Below, piece after piece: positions 10,669 to 20,029 of a stretch of DNA of 64,000 bases; the first letter of the stretch is position 1, and each line of letters opens with the position of its first letter. The DNA is from Arenicella xantha (GTDB lineage Bacteria; Pseudomonadota; Gammaproteobacteria; Arenicellales; Arenicellaceae). Position numbers and translations under genes: made by a program. Under the pieces are notes generated by a model. The model was given only the letters and a program-made list of their open reading frames with translations. It was not told the DNA's origin and made no database searches. Location of the stretch: NCBI RefSeq assembly GCF_003315245.1, contig NZ_QNRT01000001.1, positions 502,963-566,962 on the forward strand, written 5' to 3'.

Positions 10669-11170
10669 CATTGGCCTCCGCCAAACGGTCCCAACGAGCA
10701 ATGCCCCATTGATCCGGTCCAGACGAGACTCGCACCTCAAAGCGGTAAATCTTCAACTCTTCTAAGCGCTCACGGTCGTCAGTTAAAAGCTTGAGAAAAT
10801 AGTTGGCCAGCTCTTCAATCGTAATGTTCTTAACCGGCAATAACAGCGTATCTGTTTTTAACAACGGTTGGGTTCGGTGGTTATGCGTGACAAAGTAGAA
10901 TTCTTCGTCTTCACTTATCTGCAGATACGGCGAATGATCGGCAATCAAGGTGTATTCATCATATTGATGGCATAAGTCCTTGAGGATCTTCTTATATATC
11001 GCGTAATCAAAACACAGGCCATTGGCATCGATTTCACCCGTTATTTCTACGCCTAGACGCCAATTGTGTCCGTGCAATCGCTCACGCTCAGTGGCTGAAA
11101 AGATGGTGAAATGCGCCGCTGAGAAATGTAGATACTGTTTACGTATCTCGATAGATGAAAGTCTAGGCAT
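10661..11170 (-). CDS. 6-pyruvoyl-tetrahydropterin synthase / QueD-like protein
   Basis: A 169-residue member of the PTPS/QueD fold. Zinc-binding histidines are visible in HFSAAH and in LHGHNW. The family normally has a catalytic cysteine four residues before the HGH histidine. Here the segment reads ATERERLHGHN and that position is arginine, so classical QueD chemistry is doubtful. An insertion around SEDEEFYFVTHNHRTQ also departs from short QueD proteins. Co-transcription with a YhhQ-type transporter still points to pterin or 7-deazaguanine metabolism. Confidence 0.75.
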   Translation of the reverse strand: MPRLSSIEIRKQYLHFSAAHFTIFSATERERLHGHNWRLGVEITGEIDANGLCFDYAIYKKILKDLCHQYDEYTLIADHSPYLQISEDEEFYFVTHNHRTQPLLKTDTLLLPVKNITIEELANYFLKLLTDDRERLEELKIYRFEVRVSSGPDQWGIARWDRLAEANDV

Positions 11171-11441
11171 GAATAATAAAGGTTACGTTTAGTCTCGCAG
11201 TTCAAAGGCTTCATCAGCGAACTGTTTGCGCCGAATCGGGTTTCTATGTTCCAATAAAATACTATAGTGCTGAGTAAATGGCTAAGTAAGCGGCTGACCA
11301 TTCAGCCCGCATGAAACAAACGATAAGTGTAGCCTAATGCGGCGTGAGAGGATTGTCACATTTTTGCACTAATATTTCGTGATGTGCAACGCTAACTTCG
11401 TAACCGCACGCATAACTATATTAATTTTTTTGGAGCCCCAT

Positions 11442-12239
11442 ATGAAAAACCTGATGATTGTTTTATCAACACTCGTTGCAATCGCGCTAGTCTCGTTCAA
11501 ACCCGCTAACGCGCAAGTCGATTTTAATCTACTGGCATCAACCCCATCCGGCAGCTGGCAATTACGCGAGGACACAGAGACCGATGCTAAAGGCCGACAA
11601 ACTGGTTCCAGCATTAGAACCTCTATGCTAGAGCGTGAAGTGCGTGATGGCAAAGCATATTATTGGATTGAGGTAGCCATGGATTCTTACAAAATTTCAA
11701 AAAAGGGCAAGCGTAAACCCCAAGGCGACCGCGCAATAATTAAGACTCTCATTCCAGAATCCACGCTCAAAGCCGATCCAGCCAACGTACTCAACAACCT
11801 TCGTGGCTTTGGTGTAGAAACCATTGTTCAAAGCGGTAACGAAGCGCCAATGCGTATGGGCGATACTGACGGCATGATGGCCGGCGTGATGAAAGCATTC
11901 AACACCGAAATTGAATTTGATTTCGAATCACTTGGCAATGAATCGGTCACTGTCCCTGCCGGCGACTTTAGTGCTCAGAAAATTCGCGGCCAAGGCAGTG
12001 TGAGCATGAAGGTTATGTTCAAAAAAATTAATGTCGAAAGTGACAACACCTCATGGTTGTCGACCAAAGTACCGTTTGGAACCGTCAAGGTTGATGGCAC
12101 CACAACTACTAACGGCAAGGAAAGCCGGTATGAGTCGCAGTTAGTTGAGTTCGGTATGAACGGAGCAAAGTCAGAAATCACCGCTGAACCCAAAGACATG
12201 CCCGAAATGCCTAAACTAGGTGATTTGTTTGGTGGCTAA
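11442..12239 (+). CDS. Secreted protein of unknown function
   Basis: A 265-residue protein with a clear signal peptide (MKNLMIVLSTLVAIALVSF, cleavage after the following AxA at about residue 25). The start at 11442 has GGAG upstream and begins the signal peptide directly, unlike the longer frame at 11379. The mature part is rich in beta-strand-like alternation with no cysteines, and it contains ESVTVPAGDFSAQKI, a pattern seen in periplasmic lipid-binding-like proteins of the DUF3108 type. That resemblance is weak. It stands alone between convergent and divergent neighbours. Confidence 0.75.
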   Translation: MKNLMIVLSTLVAIALVSFKPANAQVDFNLLASTPSGSWQLREDTETDAKGRQTGSSIRTSMLEREVRDGKAYYWIEVAMDSYKISKKGKRKPQGDRAIIKTLIPESTLKADPANVLNNLRGFGVETIVQSGNEAPMRMGDTDGMMAGVMKAFNTEIEFDFESLGNESVTVPAGDFSAQKIRGQGSVSMKVMFKKINVESDNTSWLSTKVPFGTVKVDGTTTTNGKESRYESQLVEFGMNGAKSEITAEPKDMPEMPKLGDLFGG

Positions 12240-12280
12240 TTAACCGCTTAATTTTAGCCTTTGATAAGACGTTTACCTGC

Positions 12281-12304
12281 GATCAAGACACGGAAGTCTT
12301 GATC
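12281..12304. terminator. Perfect hairpin between convergent genes
   Basis: Nine-base inverted repeat GATCAAGAC / GTCTTGATC around a 6-base loop, 41 bases after the secreted-protein stop and before the convergent L,D-transpeptidase end. There is no T-tract on either strand, so a terminator role is only suggested by position. Confidence 0.4.
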
Positions 12305-12340
12305 AGTGTAACGCGATACATATTATTGCACGAGTACCCT

Positions 12341-13141
12341 CTAAGCTCGATCGAAACCCTCAGTCAGCTGCGCATAATGCAGCTCAATATCACGATACAA
12401 CTCAGGAACCCAAGTGGGCGCATCCGCGGGGCTAACCAGCTGACCACGTGCCGGATTGCTAGGCGCAATAATCACTTGGGTATTGGTTAGACCGACCGCA
12501 TTCACCAACGTGAATAAGCGCTCAATCACCTCATCTCCCATCGCCAAACACCCAATTGAACGCGCTCGTCCATGAATGAAAATATTGCTACCAGGCTCGG
12601 TTCTACCTTCTATTTTTGCATGCTTTAAATCGAACTGATTAGGATAATCTAGCTTCATCGATAAATGATAGCTGCTGTTCGGATTTAAACCGCTAATTCG
12701 GTACATGCCTTCAGGAACCTGTCGATCACCTTCGCGAAGTTTTGGGCCCAGCTTACCACTGGCCGCAAGCACGGGATACGACACAATCAGTTGATACTGA
12801 ACATCATCATTCGCGGCCCATAGGTGCATTAACCGCTCGTCCTTGAAGGTGATTAACGCCAACTTAGTTGGTGGGTATTGAATACCCGCCTGGCTAAACA
12901 ACGGTCGCATCTCGCTGTCGGTAGTAGCAGAATACTTCTCCAGCACCTGACTCACGGTTTGCTTGCCTTGAATTTTAATCACAACCGGGTACCACAACGA
13001 TCGACCAAAATAATAAACAGCTGACACACTGAGCACACACAACAACAAGGCAATAACAGCTAGCTGTTTAGCACCGCTCACAACAAAACCCTGAAATAAA
13101 ATAACACTGGTGTAGATCCCCTTGCTGACAGCCTTAAACAA
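12341..13141 (-). CDS. L,D-transpeptidase (YafK/ErfK type)
   Basis: A 266-residue protein with one N-terminal membrane segment (about residues 25-45) and a periplasmic YkuD-type domain. The catalytic signature is visible as FIHGRARSIGCLAMGD, with the histidine and nucleophilic cysteine of L,D-transpeptidases. Such enzymes cross-link peptidoglycan or attach proteins to it. The YafK subgroup in E. coli removes Braun lipoprotein from peptidoglycan. Which of these activities applies here is not decided by the sequence. Confidence 0.87.
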   Translation of the reverse strand: MFKAVSKGIYTSVILFQGFVVSGAKQLAVIALLLCVLSVSAVYYFGRSLWYPVVIKIQGKQTVSQVLEKYSATTDSEMRPLFSQAGIQYPPTKLALITFKDERLMHLWAANDDVQYQLIVSYPVLAASGKLGPKLREGDRQVPEGMYRISGLNPNSSYHLSMKLDYPNQFDLKHAKIEGRTEPGSNIFIHGRARSIGCLAMGDEVIERLFTLVNAVGLTNTQVIIAPSNPARGQLVSPADAPTWVPELYRDIELHYAQLTEGFDRA

Positions 13142-13226
13142 TGATTAAGCGAGCAACGCTCGGAAAACCGTTCAATTCAAGCCTTTCAACCATAACGTCG
13201 AGTAGGCTTGATCTAGATTGAACAAT

Positions 13227-13670
13227 TCAGGTTAGGAAAACCATTCCGGCGTTATACGTAAGTACCAACAACGGCACGTTAGAGAGCATGAAAATAGCAA
13301 AACGGACCTCGACCTTGTTGGTCAACGACTGAATTAGGCTATGCAAAATACGCAGCGCCACATAGCCCCAGGCAAAATACAGATTAATTCCGCTGCCTTC
13401 ACCGATAACCGCCAACGAAATAGCCAGCGCGTAGAACAATGTCGGCTGCTCCATTAAATGATTATAGTTGTCGGCCTTCCAACGAACCTTGGCGGGTAAG
13501 GTTGCCATTTGCTGACCACGCGGAGCATGTGAATCTAATTCCATGTTCACTGCAAGAATCGCTGGAATACGTGTTACGTACATCCATACCCACATAATCA
13601 TCGACCACGCGACCAAGGCAACTACTGGTCCTATTATTGCCATATCCGGTATAGCCATATCTGGCGTCAT
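13227..13670 (-). CDS. MAPEG-family membrane protein
   Basis: A 147-residue integral membrane protein with four hydrophobic segments. The loop VRWKADNYNHLMEQPTLFYA matches the conserved region of the MAPEG family (membrane-associated proteins in eicosanoid and glutathione metabolism). Bacterial MAPEG proteins are usually of unknown role, some being glutathione S-transferases. It stands as a single gene upstream of the L,D-transpeptidase on the same strand, with 85 bases between. Confidence 0.85.
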   Translation of the reverse strand: MTPDMAIPDMAIIGPVVALVAWSMIMWVWMYVTRIPAILAVNMELDSHAPRGQQMATLPAKVRWKADNYNHLMEQPTLFYALAISLAVIGEGSGINLYFAWGYVALRILHSLIQSLTNKVEVRFAIFMLSNVPLLVLTYNAGMVFLT

Positions 13671-13724
13671 ATCAATGTCTCCTAATTTAACGATATTTAT
13701 AAGGGTAAGCGTCGAAAACGCTGG

Positions 13725-14396
13725 CTAATTTGATGCGGCGGCGGCTATTGGTTCGCGCTGAATTAATGAAAACTCGACCAATATCGCCGACTCAATATTT
13801 TGAAAGCGTGCCGAATCCATAGCAACCTGCAGTCGCACACGGTCGGAAAACTGCCCGACTACTTGACGAAAACGAGTATTACTCACTTCATCCACTTGCC
13901 ACTCGGTTAATTCCGAAATGGTAGTCGGGCCACAATTAATAAACGTGCCATACACAACGCGGTAATCTCGCAGGTTCTCGGTATCGCGGATTTCGAGGCG
14001 CCCACAATCTAGCACTGAATTTTGCTTTAACGCAGTTGGCTTAGTAAGCCAACTAGATGCGAGGTTGTCACCAACAACTAATTCACCTTTGGTGAATCGT
14101 CGTAATGACCCGATCGTATGGTTATCAATATTCGAAACTAAATCTGATGCAGCAAAAAAGCTTACCGAGTTCGGCTGACTATAACTGAGCGACACACCAG
14201 CATTCGGTAGGTCGCTTGCCAGATAAACGTATTCACCCTTATTCGGGCCGTCCGAAAAACTGATTGTCACACGTTCGGTTAACACTGGATCAGACTCAAC
14301 ATCAAGCACCGGCGCATCCGAACAAGCAGATAAAGCCAGCAGCATTAACCCAACGGCTAAGCCAATTAAAGAATGGTTCAACAAATACTTTTTCAT
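13725..14396 (-). CDS. Putative lipoprotein
   Basis: A 223-residue protein starting MKKYLLNHSLIGLAVG with a lipobox LALSAC, cleaved before Cys24 or so. The start at 14396 was preferred to 14477 because it places a lipoprotein signal peptide at the N-terminus. The mature part has one further cysteine pair in LDCGRLEIRD and FINCGPTTI. I do not recognise the family. Confidence 0.72.
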   Translation of the reverse strand: MKKYLLNHSLIGLAVGLMLLALSACSDAPVLDVESDPVLTERVTISFSDGPNKGEYVYLASDLPNAGVSLSYSQPNSVSFFAASDLVSNIDNHTIGSLRRFTKGELVVGDNLASSWLTKPTALKQNSVLDCGRLEIRDTENLRDYRVVYGTFINCGPTTISELTEWQVDEVSNTRFRQVVGQFSDRVRLQVAMDSARFQNIESAILVEFSLIQREPIAAAASN

Positions 14397-14515
14397 GACA
14401 ACATTATCACTCAAGGTGTGGCGCAAACAATAGCAATTGAATAAAACGTAATTGTAACCATGTATGAGATAAGCCATGTAATTATAAACCTACCGATTCA
14501 GCCCTAGCCTGACCC

Positions 14516-16309
14516 GTGAGCCACTCATCTATGAAGAACAATACTTACACCGTCCTAAGCAAACTCGCGGTATTTCTTTCACACTACAAGGCAACGCTGG
14601 TCGGCGCTGGGCTAGCCCTCATGTTCACCGCCGGCGTCACACTGGCGATGGGCCAAGGTGTCAAGCTTCTGATTGATGATGGCTTTGTAGCTGGCTCGCC
14701 TGACAAATTAAATGGGGCCGCTATTTTCATCATCGGAGTCGCCGTGTTGATGTCGATTGGCACCTACATTCGATTTTACTTGGTTTCATGGTTAGGCGAG
14801 CGCGTCTCTGCAGACATTCGTCAAGCGGTCTTTGACCACCTCCTGACCCTGCATCCGAGTTACTTTGAAGAAAATCGGAGCGGCGAAATCATGTCGCGAC
14901 TCACCACCGACACCACGCTCCTTGAAACCGTAATCGGGTCATCCGCCTCCATGGCGTTGCGATCGTTGTTAACCTTTATCGGTGGCATGATTCTGCTACT
15001 CGTCACCAATTTAAAGCTAAGCGCGTTTGTATTGGCCGGCGTGCCTGTGGTGCTGTTGCCTATCATGTTGTTCGGCAGACGCGTACGTAACCTCTCGCGG
15101 CAAAGCCAAGAGTCAATCGCTGGCGTTGGCAGCTACGCTGGTGAAATAATCCAACAAATCAAAACCGTGCAAAGCTACACGCAAGAAGATAACGAAAAGC
15201 GCGCCTTTAACGCACACGTCGAAGGCGCATTTGCCGCAGCAAAGCGACGGATTCGTCAACGAGCACTGCTGATAGCTGTGGTGATATCGCTTATTTTTAG
15301 CGCTATTGCCGCCATGCTCTGGGTCGGCGGTAACGATGTAATCAGTGGTGCAATGTCTGCTGGTGAACTCGGAGCCTTTGTGTTCTACGCAATTATCGTG
15401 GCCGGCTCAGTCGCGACAATTTCCGAAGTAATTGGTGACGTACAACGAGCGGTTGGCGCCGCCGAACGGCTATTTGAGTTGCTGAGTATCAAAAGCCTCA
15501 TTGTGGCCCCGGGCAAACCTCAGCCCGCCGCCCCGCTGGAAGCCGCTATTCACTTTGACCAGGTCAGTTTCTGTTACCCTTCGCGCCCCGATGAGGCCGC
15601 TCTCAGCGAACTCACTCTTGATATACCCGCTGGCCGTTCGCTAGCGCTAGTTGGACCTTCCGGGGCCGGTAAATCAACCTTATTTGAACTATTGCAGCGT
15701 TTTTACGACCCGAGTGCAGGTAAGATTTTGCTTGGCGGCCAGGACCTGAGAAGCTTTACTCCACAAGACCTTCGTGAGCAACTGGCGGTGGTGGCACAGA
15801 CTCCAACGTTGTTCAGCGGTAGCGTGTTGCACAACATTCGATACGGCAACCCAAATGCTAGCGAAGCCGAAGTCATAGAAGCCGCCAAAGCAGCAAATGC
15901 GCACGACTTTATTGAACGATTACCAGAGGGTTATCAAAGCGACCTCGGTGAGCAAGGCGTGCGCCTTTCTGGAGGCCAAAAACAACGTGTTGCGATTGCC
16001 CGAGCGATTCTCAAAAACCCAAGAATTCTATTATTGGACGAGGCCACCTCAGCGCTCGACGCTGAAAGCGAATTCCGCGTGCAGCAAGCGCTCGACAATC
16101 TTATGCAAGGTCGCACGACTATTATCATCGCACACCGACTTGCAACAATTCGAAATGCCGATCAAATCGCCGTAATGCAAGACGGAAATATCGCCGCACT
16201 CGGCACACACAACGAATTATTAGACAGTTCGCCGCTGTATAAACGACTATCGGAGCTGCAGTTTCAAGAGAATAAAACCACGCAACCATCCATGGATAAA
16301 ACGGCCTGA
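14516..16309 (+). CDS. ABC exporter, fused permease and ATPase (MsbA-related)
   Basis: A 597-residue half-transporter: six-helix ABC exporter membrane domain (about 20-310) followed by a nucleotide-binding domain. Walker A GPSGAGKST, Q-loop, signature LSGGQKQR, Walker B ILLLDEATSALD and switch His in IIAHRLA are all intact. The membrane-domain motif MSRLTTDTTLLETVIGSS matches the MsbA-related family common in proteobacteria. The start is GTG at 14516 or ATG at 14531. Substrate unknown, likely lipid or drug. It works as a homodimer by family analogy. Confidence 0.92.
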   Translation: MSHSSMKNNTYTVLSKLAVFLSHYKATLVGAGLALMFTAGVTLAMGQGVKLLIDDGFVAGSPDKLNGAAIFIIGVAVLMSIGTYIRFYLVSWLGERVSADIRQAVFDHLLTLHPSYFEENRSGEIMSRLTTDTTLLETVIGSSASMALRSLLTFIGGMILLLVTNLKLSAFVLAGVPVVLLPIMLFGRRVRNLSRQSQESIAGVGSYAGEIIQQIKTVQSYTQEDNEKRAFNAHVEGAFAAAKRRIRQRALLIAVVISLIFSAIAAMLWVGGNDVISGAMSAGELGAFVFYAIIVAGSVATISEVIGDVQRAVGAAERLFELLSIKSLIVAPGKPQPAAPLEAAIHFDQVSFCYPSRPDEAALSELTLDIPAGRSLALVGPSGAGKSTLFELLQRFYDPSAGKILLGGQDLRSFTPQDLREQLAVVAQTPTLFSGSVLHNIRYGNPNASEAEVIEAAKAANAHDFIERLPEGYQSDLGEQGVRLSGGQKQRVAIARAILKNPRILLLDEATSALDAESEFRVQQALDNLMQGRTTIIIAHRLATIRNADQIAVMQDGNIAALGTHNELLDSSPLYKRLSELQFQENKTTQPSMDKTA

Positions 16310-16397
16310 CCTAGTAGCGCGGCAATCTGTCAGCCGCTTGCTTGAGTGACTTGTTTAGACGAACTTCAGCTCAAGCGGCAAGGTCGAAATCACGGGG

Positions 16398-16697
16398 CTA
16401 TGGCAGTACTTTAAGGTAAGGCTTGACCAGCACGTTAGCGTAAACGCCATTGAGTTTATATGGATCTTGTTCAGCCCAAGTGATCGCTGATTCAAGCGAA
16501 TCAAAGTCGGCCACGACTAGGCTACCGGAAAACCCAGCTTCACCTGGATCGATAGCATCAATCGCTGGATGCGGACCGGCAATCAATAGTCTGCCCGCGT
16601 CATTCAAGGCAGTCAAACGTGCCAAGTGCGCTGGACGATGGATTTTTCTCAGTGGCAAGCTGTCGGCCACGTCATCGGCAATAATGGCGTACCACAT
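16398..16697 (-). CDS. yciI: YciI-like protein
   Basis: A 99-residue protein of the YciI/ferredoxin-like fold. Family features are the N-terminal [31 protein letters not shown] and the conserved [10 protein letters not shown]. YciI proteins have a His-Asp pair in the cleft (His22 region here) but no assigned reaction in E. coli. It sits 2 bases downstream of the small gene at 16700-16945, so the two form an operon. An inverted repeat at 16333-16340 and 16372-16379 (GCCGCTTG / CAAGCGGC) lies just beyond its stop. Confidence 0.88.
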   Translation of the reverse strand: MWYAIIADDVADSLPLRKIHRPAHLARLTALNDAGRLLIAGPHPAIDAIDPGEAGFSGSLVVADFDSLESAITWAEQDPYKLNGVYANVLVKPYLKVLP

Positions 16698-16699
16698 AA

Positions 16700-16945
16700 C
16701 TAATGAAGCATCCCCGAGGCCACAGCGAGTTCTTGCTGCTCAACGCGCTCGATCTGAATATCACGATATCGTTCAATGCCCGCTTCAACCATCGACTGGG
16801 CGATATCCAAACGATCCATTGGCATTAGGTCTTGCACTTGGTCCGAAATATTAATCGTGACCAACGGCTGATCCGGATTGTCCGAATGCCGCAGCGCAAT
16901 ATCGCCATTGGCTAATTGCACGAGTTCAATTCTGGTTTCAGACAT
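16700..16945 (-). CDS. Conserved small acidic protein, unknown
   Basis: An 81-residue acidic protein without signal or membrane segment. It starts [19 protein letters not shown]. The pattern ELxxLxxGDIxLRxxD and the predicted two strands plus helix resemble small hypothetical proteins that often precede yciI in gammaproteobacteria, but I cannot name a family. Its stop is 2 bases from the yciI start, so they are very likely co-transcribed. Confidence 0.7.
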   Translation of the reverse strand: MSETRIELVQLANGDIALRHSDNPDQPLVTINISDQVQDLMPMDRLDIAQSMVEAGIERYRDIQIERVEQQELAVASGMLH

Positions 16946-17300
16946 AATTTTCTCTAGTATTTTGTTCTAATTTTTTAAAACGAATGTTGTCAATCATAAA
17001 GTGTTGCTCAAGCCCCACAGTAGATGCCGATCATATCATAGCCAGATCAGCAGGACTGAACGGGGCAAAGCCTAAATTGCCGAGAAATTGAACACGAATT
17101 ACTGGGGCGCAACTCAGTTCAAGCTCAATAAGCCGTTAACATAGTGCGAATTTCATGCCATTAAGTTCGGCTAGCAATAAGCTATTCAACTGGGGACAAA
17201 TACGCGAGTGTAGATTTGTTCGGTCGCGTCTCTTGTTACATTTTCAGGTTCGTTTATAGTGTCGAGATCATAGAGTTCAAGTAGACCGAGGTAATCTTCG
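16946..17300. other. Intergenic region with divergent promoters
   Basis: 355 bases between the leftward yciI operon and the rightward metallo-hydrolase gene. Apart from the candidate promoter at 17233-17260 I see no gene, repeat or hairpin of note. Confidence 0.5.
17233..17260 (+). promoter_or_regulatory. Candidate sigma-70 promoter of the metallo-hydrolase gene
   Basis: TTGTTA at 17233-17238 and TATAGT at 17255-17260, separated by 16 bases and lying about 40 bases before the ATG. The -10 fits well, the -35 only moderately. Confidence 0.4.
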
Positions 17301-18224
17301 ATGACATTCCTAAAACGAGCCGCAGGCTTAATCGTATTGCTTATTGCCGTCTTTGTCTGTTATGTCATCTGGAATGTACGTAGCTTTGAAGTCGAGCAAC
17401 TCAGCGAAGACCTCTATGTCATTCGAGGCATTGGTGGCAACACCACCGTGCTCAAAACCGATCAAGGCACTGTAGTCATCGACAGCATGACTTTTCCGAT
17501 GCAAGGAAAGTTGATTCGCAAACAAGCCGAAGAACTGACCGGCCGCGAAGTCGCGTTGCTTATTAACACCCATTACCACCTTGACCATACCCACGGCAAC
17601 CCCGGCTTCGAACCCGGAACTGCGGTGGTTTCAACAGAACGCACCTTGTCACACCTAAAAGCCTTAGACGCCGATTTCTGGGATGGAGATGCCGCCCTAT
17701 TGCTCCCCAATGACACCTTCTCAGACCGTAAGCAATTTGATCTTGGTAACAAAACCATCAGCGTCATCCATCCCGGTCGTGGCCATACCGACGGCGATTT
17801 AGTAGTGCTTCTAGAGCAGGAAAACACCATGGTGATGGGCGACTTATTCTTTAATAAACACTATCCCAACATTGATCTGGAAGCTGGCGGCTCGGTACAA
17901 GCTTGGCCAACGACCATTGAAAATGTGCTACCTGAAAATTTTGAACGTGTCATTCCCGGTCACGGTGACACCACCGACCGTCTTGGCTTACTTGGGTATC
18001 AACGCTTCATGAGTCAACTAGCGATGCTCGGGGAACTCGCAGCCAACAATGACACATCATTAGACGACATGGTGGCTGATCAAGCCCTCACTGCCGACGC
18101 CGGTTACACGGCCATTAAATTCGCCGGTATTCCAATAGGTTTAGACCGAAAATTCGTGTTACGCCGCGCTTGGGAAGAAGCCACCGGTAACGTAACTTTA
18201 CGTAATCCGCCAGCCAGCAAATAA
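17301..18224 (+). CDS. Membrane-anchored metallo-beta-lactamase-fold hydrolase
   Basis: A 307-residue protein with an N-terminal signal anchor (residues 7-24) and an MBL domain facing the periplasm. The zinc motif is THYHLDHTHGN, giving His91, His93, Asp95 and His96. Further ligands are in HPGRGHTDGD and in IPGHGD. The domain resembles subclass B3/quinoprotein-relay-type periplasmic MBL proteins rather than glyoxalase II. GAGG precedes the ATG by 8 bases. Substrate is not evident. Antibiotic hydrolysis should not be assumed. Confidence 0.87.
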   Translation: MTFLKRAAGLIVLLIAVFVCYVIWNVRSFEVEQLSEDLYVIRGIGGNTTVLKTDQGTVVIDSMTFPMQGKLIRKQAEELTGREVALLINTHYHLDHTHGNPGFEPGTAVVSTERTLSHLKALDADFWDGDAALLLPNDTFSDRKQFDLGNKTISVIHPGRGHTDGDLVVLLEQENTMVMGDLFFNKHYPNIDLEAGGSVQAWPTTIENVLPENFERVIPGHGDTTDRLGLLGYQRFMSQLAMLGELAANNDTSLDDMVADQALTADAGYTAIKFAGIPIGLDRKFVLRRAWEEATGNVTLRNPPASK

Positions 18225-18293
18225 ACATTATCATCAACTCACCTGCGGCATAATTTAATGTCGCAGCGCTTACGTTTCACGATGTAATTGCGC

Positions 18294-19070
18294 ATGAGTG
18301 CTCGAATTAACCCAAACGCCGTAATTATTGTTGTGAATTCAGTCAAACCTAAAGCGATCTTTTTCGACCTCGACGAAACACTGATCGAAAATAAAATTCC
18401 TGTTCCCAAACTGTTTGCGCGAATGTACTTCGATTTCGAAACCAGTCTCGGCATTGAAAACCAAGCCGCGTTTTTCGAATCGCTACGCGCCAATGCCGCG
18501 AATCTTTGGGCGACAATGTTCGAACGAGATGAAGCTCCGGAAAGTCAATTCGTCGCGTGTTTCGCTACCAGTATCGCAGCGATCAATGCCGTGCCCGCAA
18601 CTGAACAACACACGTTGGCACAAGCCATGTTCGACCGTTTTTTAGAGCTCAGTGCGAATAATGTGGTGTTTCACCATGATGCTTTGCAAACGCTGCAGGA
18701 CTTGCAATCTCAAGGCTACATTACCGGAATCATCACCAATGGGATGGAGCGCGTGCAACTAGGTAAGATTAATAAGCTTGATCTCTATCATAAAGTTGAC
18801 CACGTCATAGTCAGTGCTCAAGCCCGCGCCCACAAACCACATAAACCAGTGTTCGATCTCGCACTTACACGAGCCAATGTCGCGCCCCATCAAGCTTGGC
18901 AAATCGGCGACCATGCTTTAAATGATGTCGCTGGCGCCATTCGAGCCGGAATGAGTGGCGTATTCTATGACCCCTCGCAGCAACGGCGAGAGCGGGCTTT
19001 TGATGACATTCCAGAACGCCCCACACACATTATTTCATCGCTTAATGAAGTGCTATCACTAACCCAGTAG
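18294..19070 (+). CDS. HAD-superfamily hydrolase (YjjG/HAD-IA type)
   Basis: A phosphatase of about 258 residues. Motif I is FFDLDETLIENK with the nucleophilic Asp, motif II is GIITNGM, the motif III lysine lies in ARAHKPHKPVFD, and motif IV is IGDHALNDVAGA. The helical cap between motifs I and II is of HAD-IA type, as in nucleotidase YjjG and phosphoglycolate phosphatase. The ATG at 18294 is preferred over an upstream TTG. Substrate unknown. Confidence 0.88.
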   Translation: MSARINPNAVIIVVNSVKPKAIFFDLDETLIENKIPVPKLFARMYFDFETSLGIENQAAFFESLRANAANLWATMFERDEAPESQFVACFATSIAAINAVPATEQHTLAQAMFDRFLELSANNVVFHHDALQTLQDLQSQGYITGIITNGMERVQLGKINKLDLYHKVDHVIVSAQARAHKPHKPVFDLALTRANVAPHQAWQIGDHALNDVAGAIRAGMSGVFYDPSQQRRERAFDDIPERPTHIISSLNEVLSLTQ

Positions 19071-19295
19071 CTTCTCTCCATAGCGGCAATAACTGCTAAC
19101 TCTCGAGAGCACTTGATGGCATCAACGATGGTCCATTTGCATTTTACAATTACGCAAAATTATCGACACTGAGCGGCTCACGCCCAGTTTCTTATAGAAC
19201 TTGTGCTTTAGCTTAAAGGGAGTAGTCTAGGTAGACATTCACCGTTTTGTCATTTATCGCTCGATAGCTGACTCAGCACCAACTGAGGTTGCTCA

Positions 19296-19946
19296 ATGAC
19301 GAAGCTTCGCTATTGCTACCAAACGATTGAGTTTGGCGACACCGACATTCATCTTTGCACTTTGCGCGACAATCAGCAGTTTGATGACCCCGAAGGCATC
19401 GCTGAAGAGTTGGGAATATCTTCAGCCATGTGGCCTATTTTTGGCGTGATTTGGCCGTCTAGTTTAGTGCTTGCACACCACTTATCAAGCGTCGACACCA
19501 GAGCCAAACGAATATTAGAGATAGGCTGTGGAATGGCACTCAGCAGCCTATTGCTAAATAAGCTCAATGCCGACATCACCGCCACCGACTACCATCCTGA
19601 GGTCGGTAAATTTTTGTTGAGAAACACACAGCTCAATGAGGACAGTGCCATTACCTATGAGCAATCTGATTGGGCAAATCATAACGACACACTCGGACTG
19701 TTTGACCTCATTATCGGCAGCGATTTGTTGTACGAAGACCAACATATTAAATTGCTCGCAGGCTTCATTAACGCACATGCAAAACCAAGTTGTGAAGTTA
19801 TTTTGGTCGATCCAGGTCGGGGTCGAAAAAACAAGCTCAGCAACCTCATGCATGACTTCGGCTACCACTCAGATCATATTAAACCGACACAAACCACTTA
19901 CTTAGATCATCCGTTTAAAGGGCATGTCCTGCAATTCTCTCGATAA
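19296..19946 (+). CDS. Class I SAM-dependent methyltransferase (METTL21-like)
   Basis: A 216-residue protein with motif I ILEIGCGMALSSLLL, post-I acidic TATDYHPEV and motif IV LIIGSDLLYED. The SDLLYE motif is close to the (D/E)xxY motif of the METTL21 group of protein lysine methyltransferases, whose bacterial members are largely uncharacterised. It is a single gene. Target unknown. Confidence 0.83.
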   Translation: MTKLRYCYQTIEFGDTDIHLCTLRDNQQFDDPEGIAEELGISSAMWPIFGVIWPSSLVLAHHLSSVDTRAKRILEIGCGMALSSLLLNKLNADITATDYHPEVGKFLLRNTQLNEDSAITYEQSDWANHNDTLGLFDLIIGSDLLYEDQHIKLLAGFINAHAKPSCEVILVDPGRGRKNKLSNLMHDFGYHSDHIKPTQTTYLDHPFKGHVLQFSR

Positions 19947-19956
19947 CTAGGGAATA

Positions 19957-19971
19957 CGACCCCGGGGGTCG
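19957..19971. repeat. GC-rich palindrome between convergent genes
   Basis: CGACCCC-G-GGGGTCG, a perfect 7+1+7 palindrome 11 bases after the methyltransferase stop. A second small hairpin, GCCGC-GTTAT-GCGGC, occupies 20016-20030 and overlaps the end of pxpC. Neither is followed by a T-tract. They may help end convergent transcription. Confidence 0.35.
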
Positions 19972-20029
19972 ATAGGCCAACGCGGATCAGTTGCGCAAAA
20001 ACCTTATGACTACAAGCCGCGTTATGCGG

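Noticed and set aside
11053-11301. Open frame on the minus strand overlapping the QueD-like start
   Set aside because: It lies largely in the QueD-like gene in another frame and the rest shows no coding character.
17301-18224. Metallo-beta-lactamase-fold gene as an antibiotic resistance gene
   Set aside because: The fold is shared by many hydrolases. Nothing in the sequence or context indicates a beta-lactam substrate.
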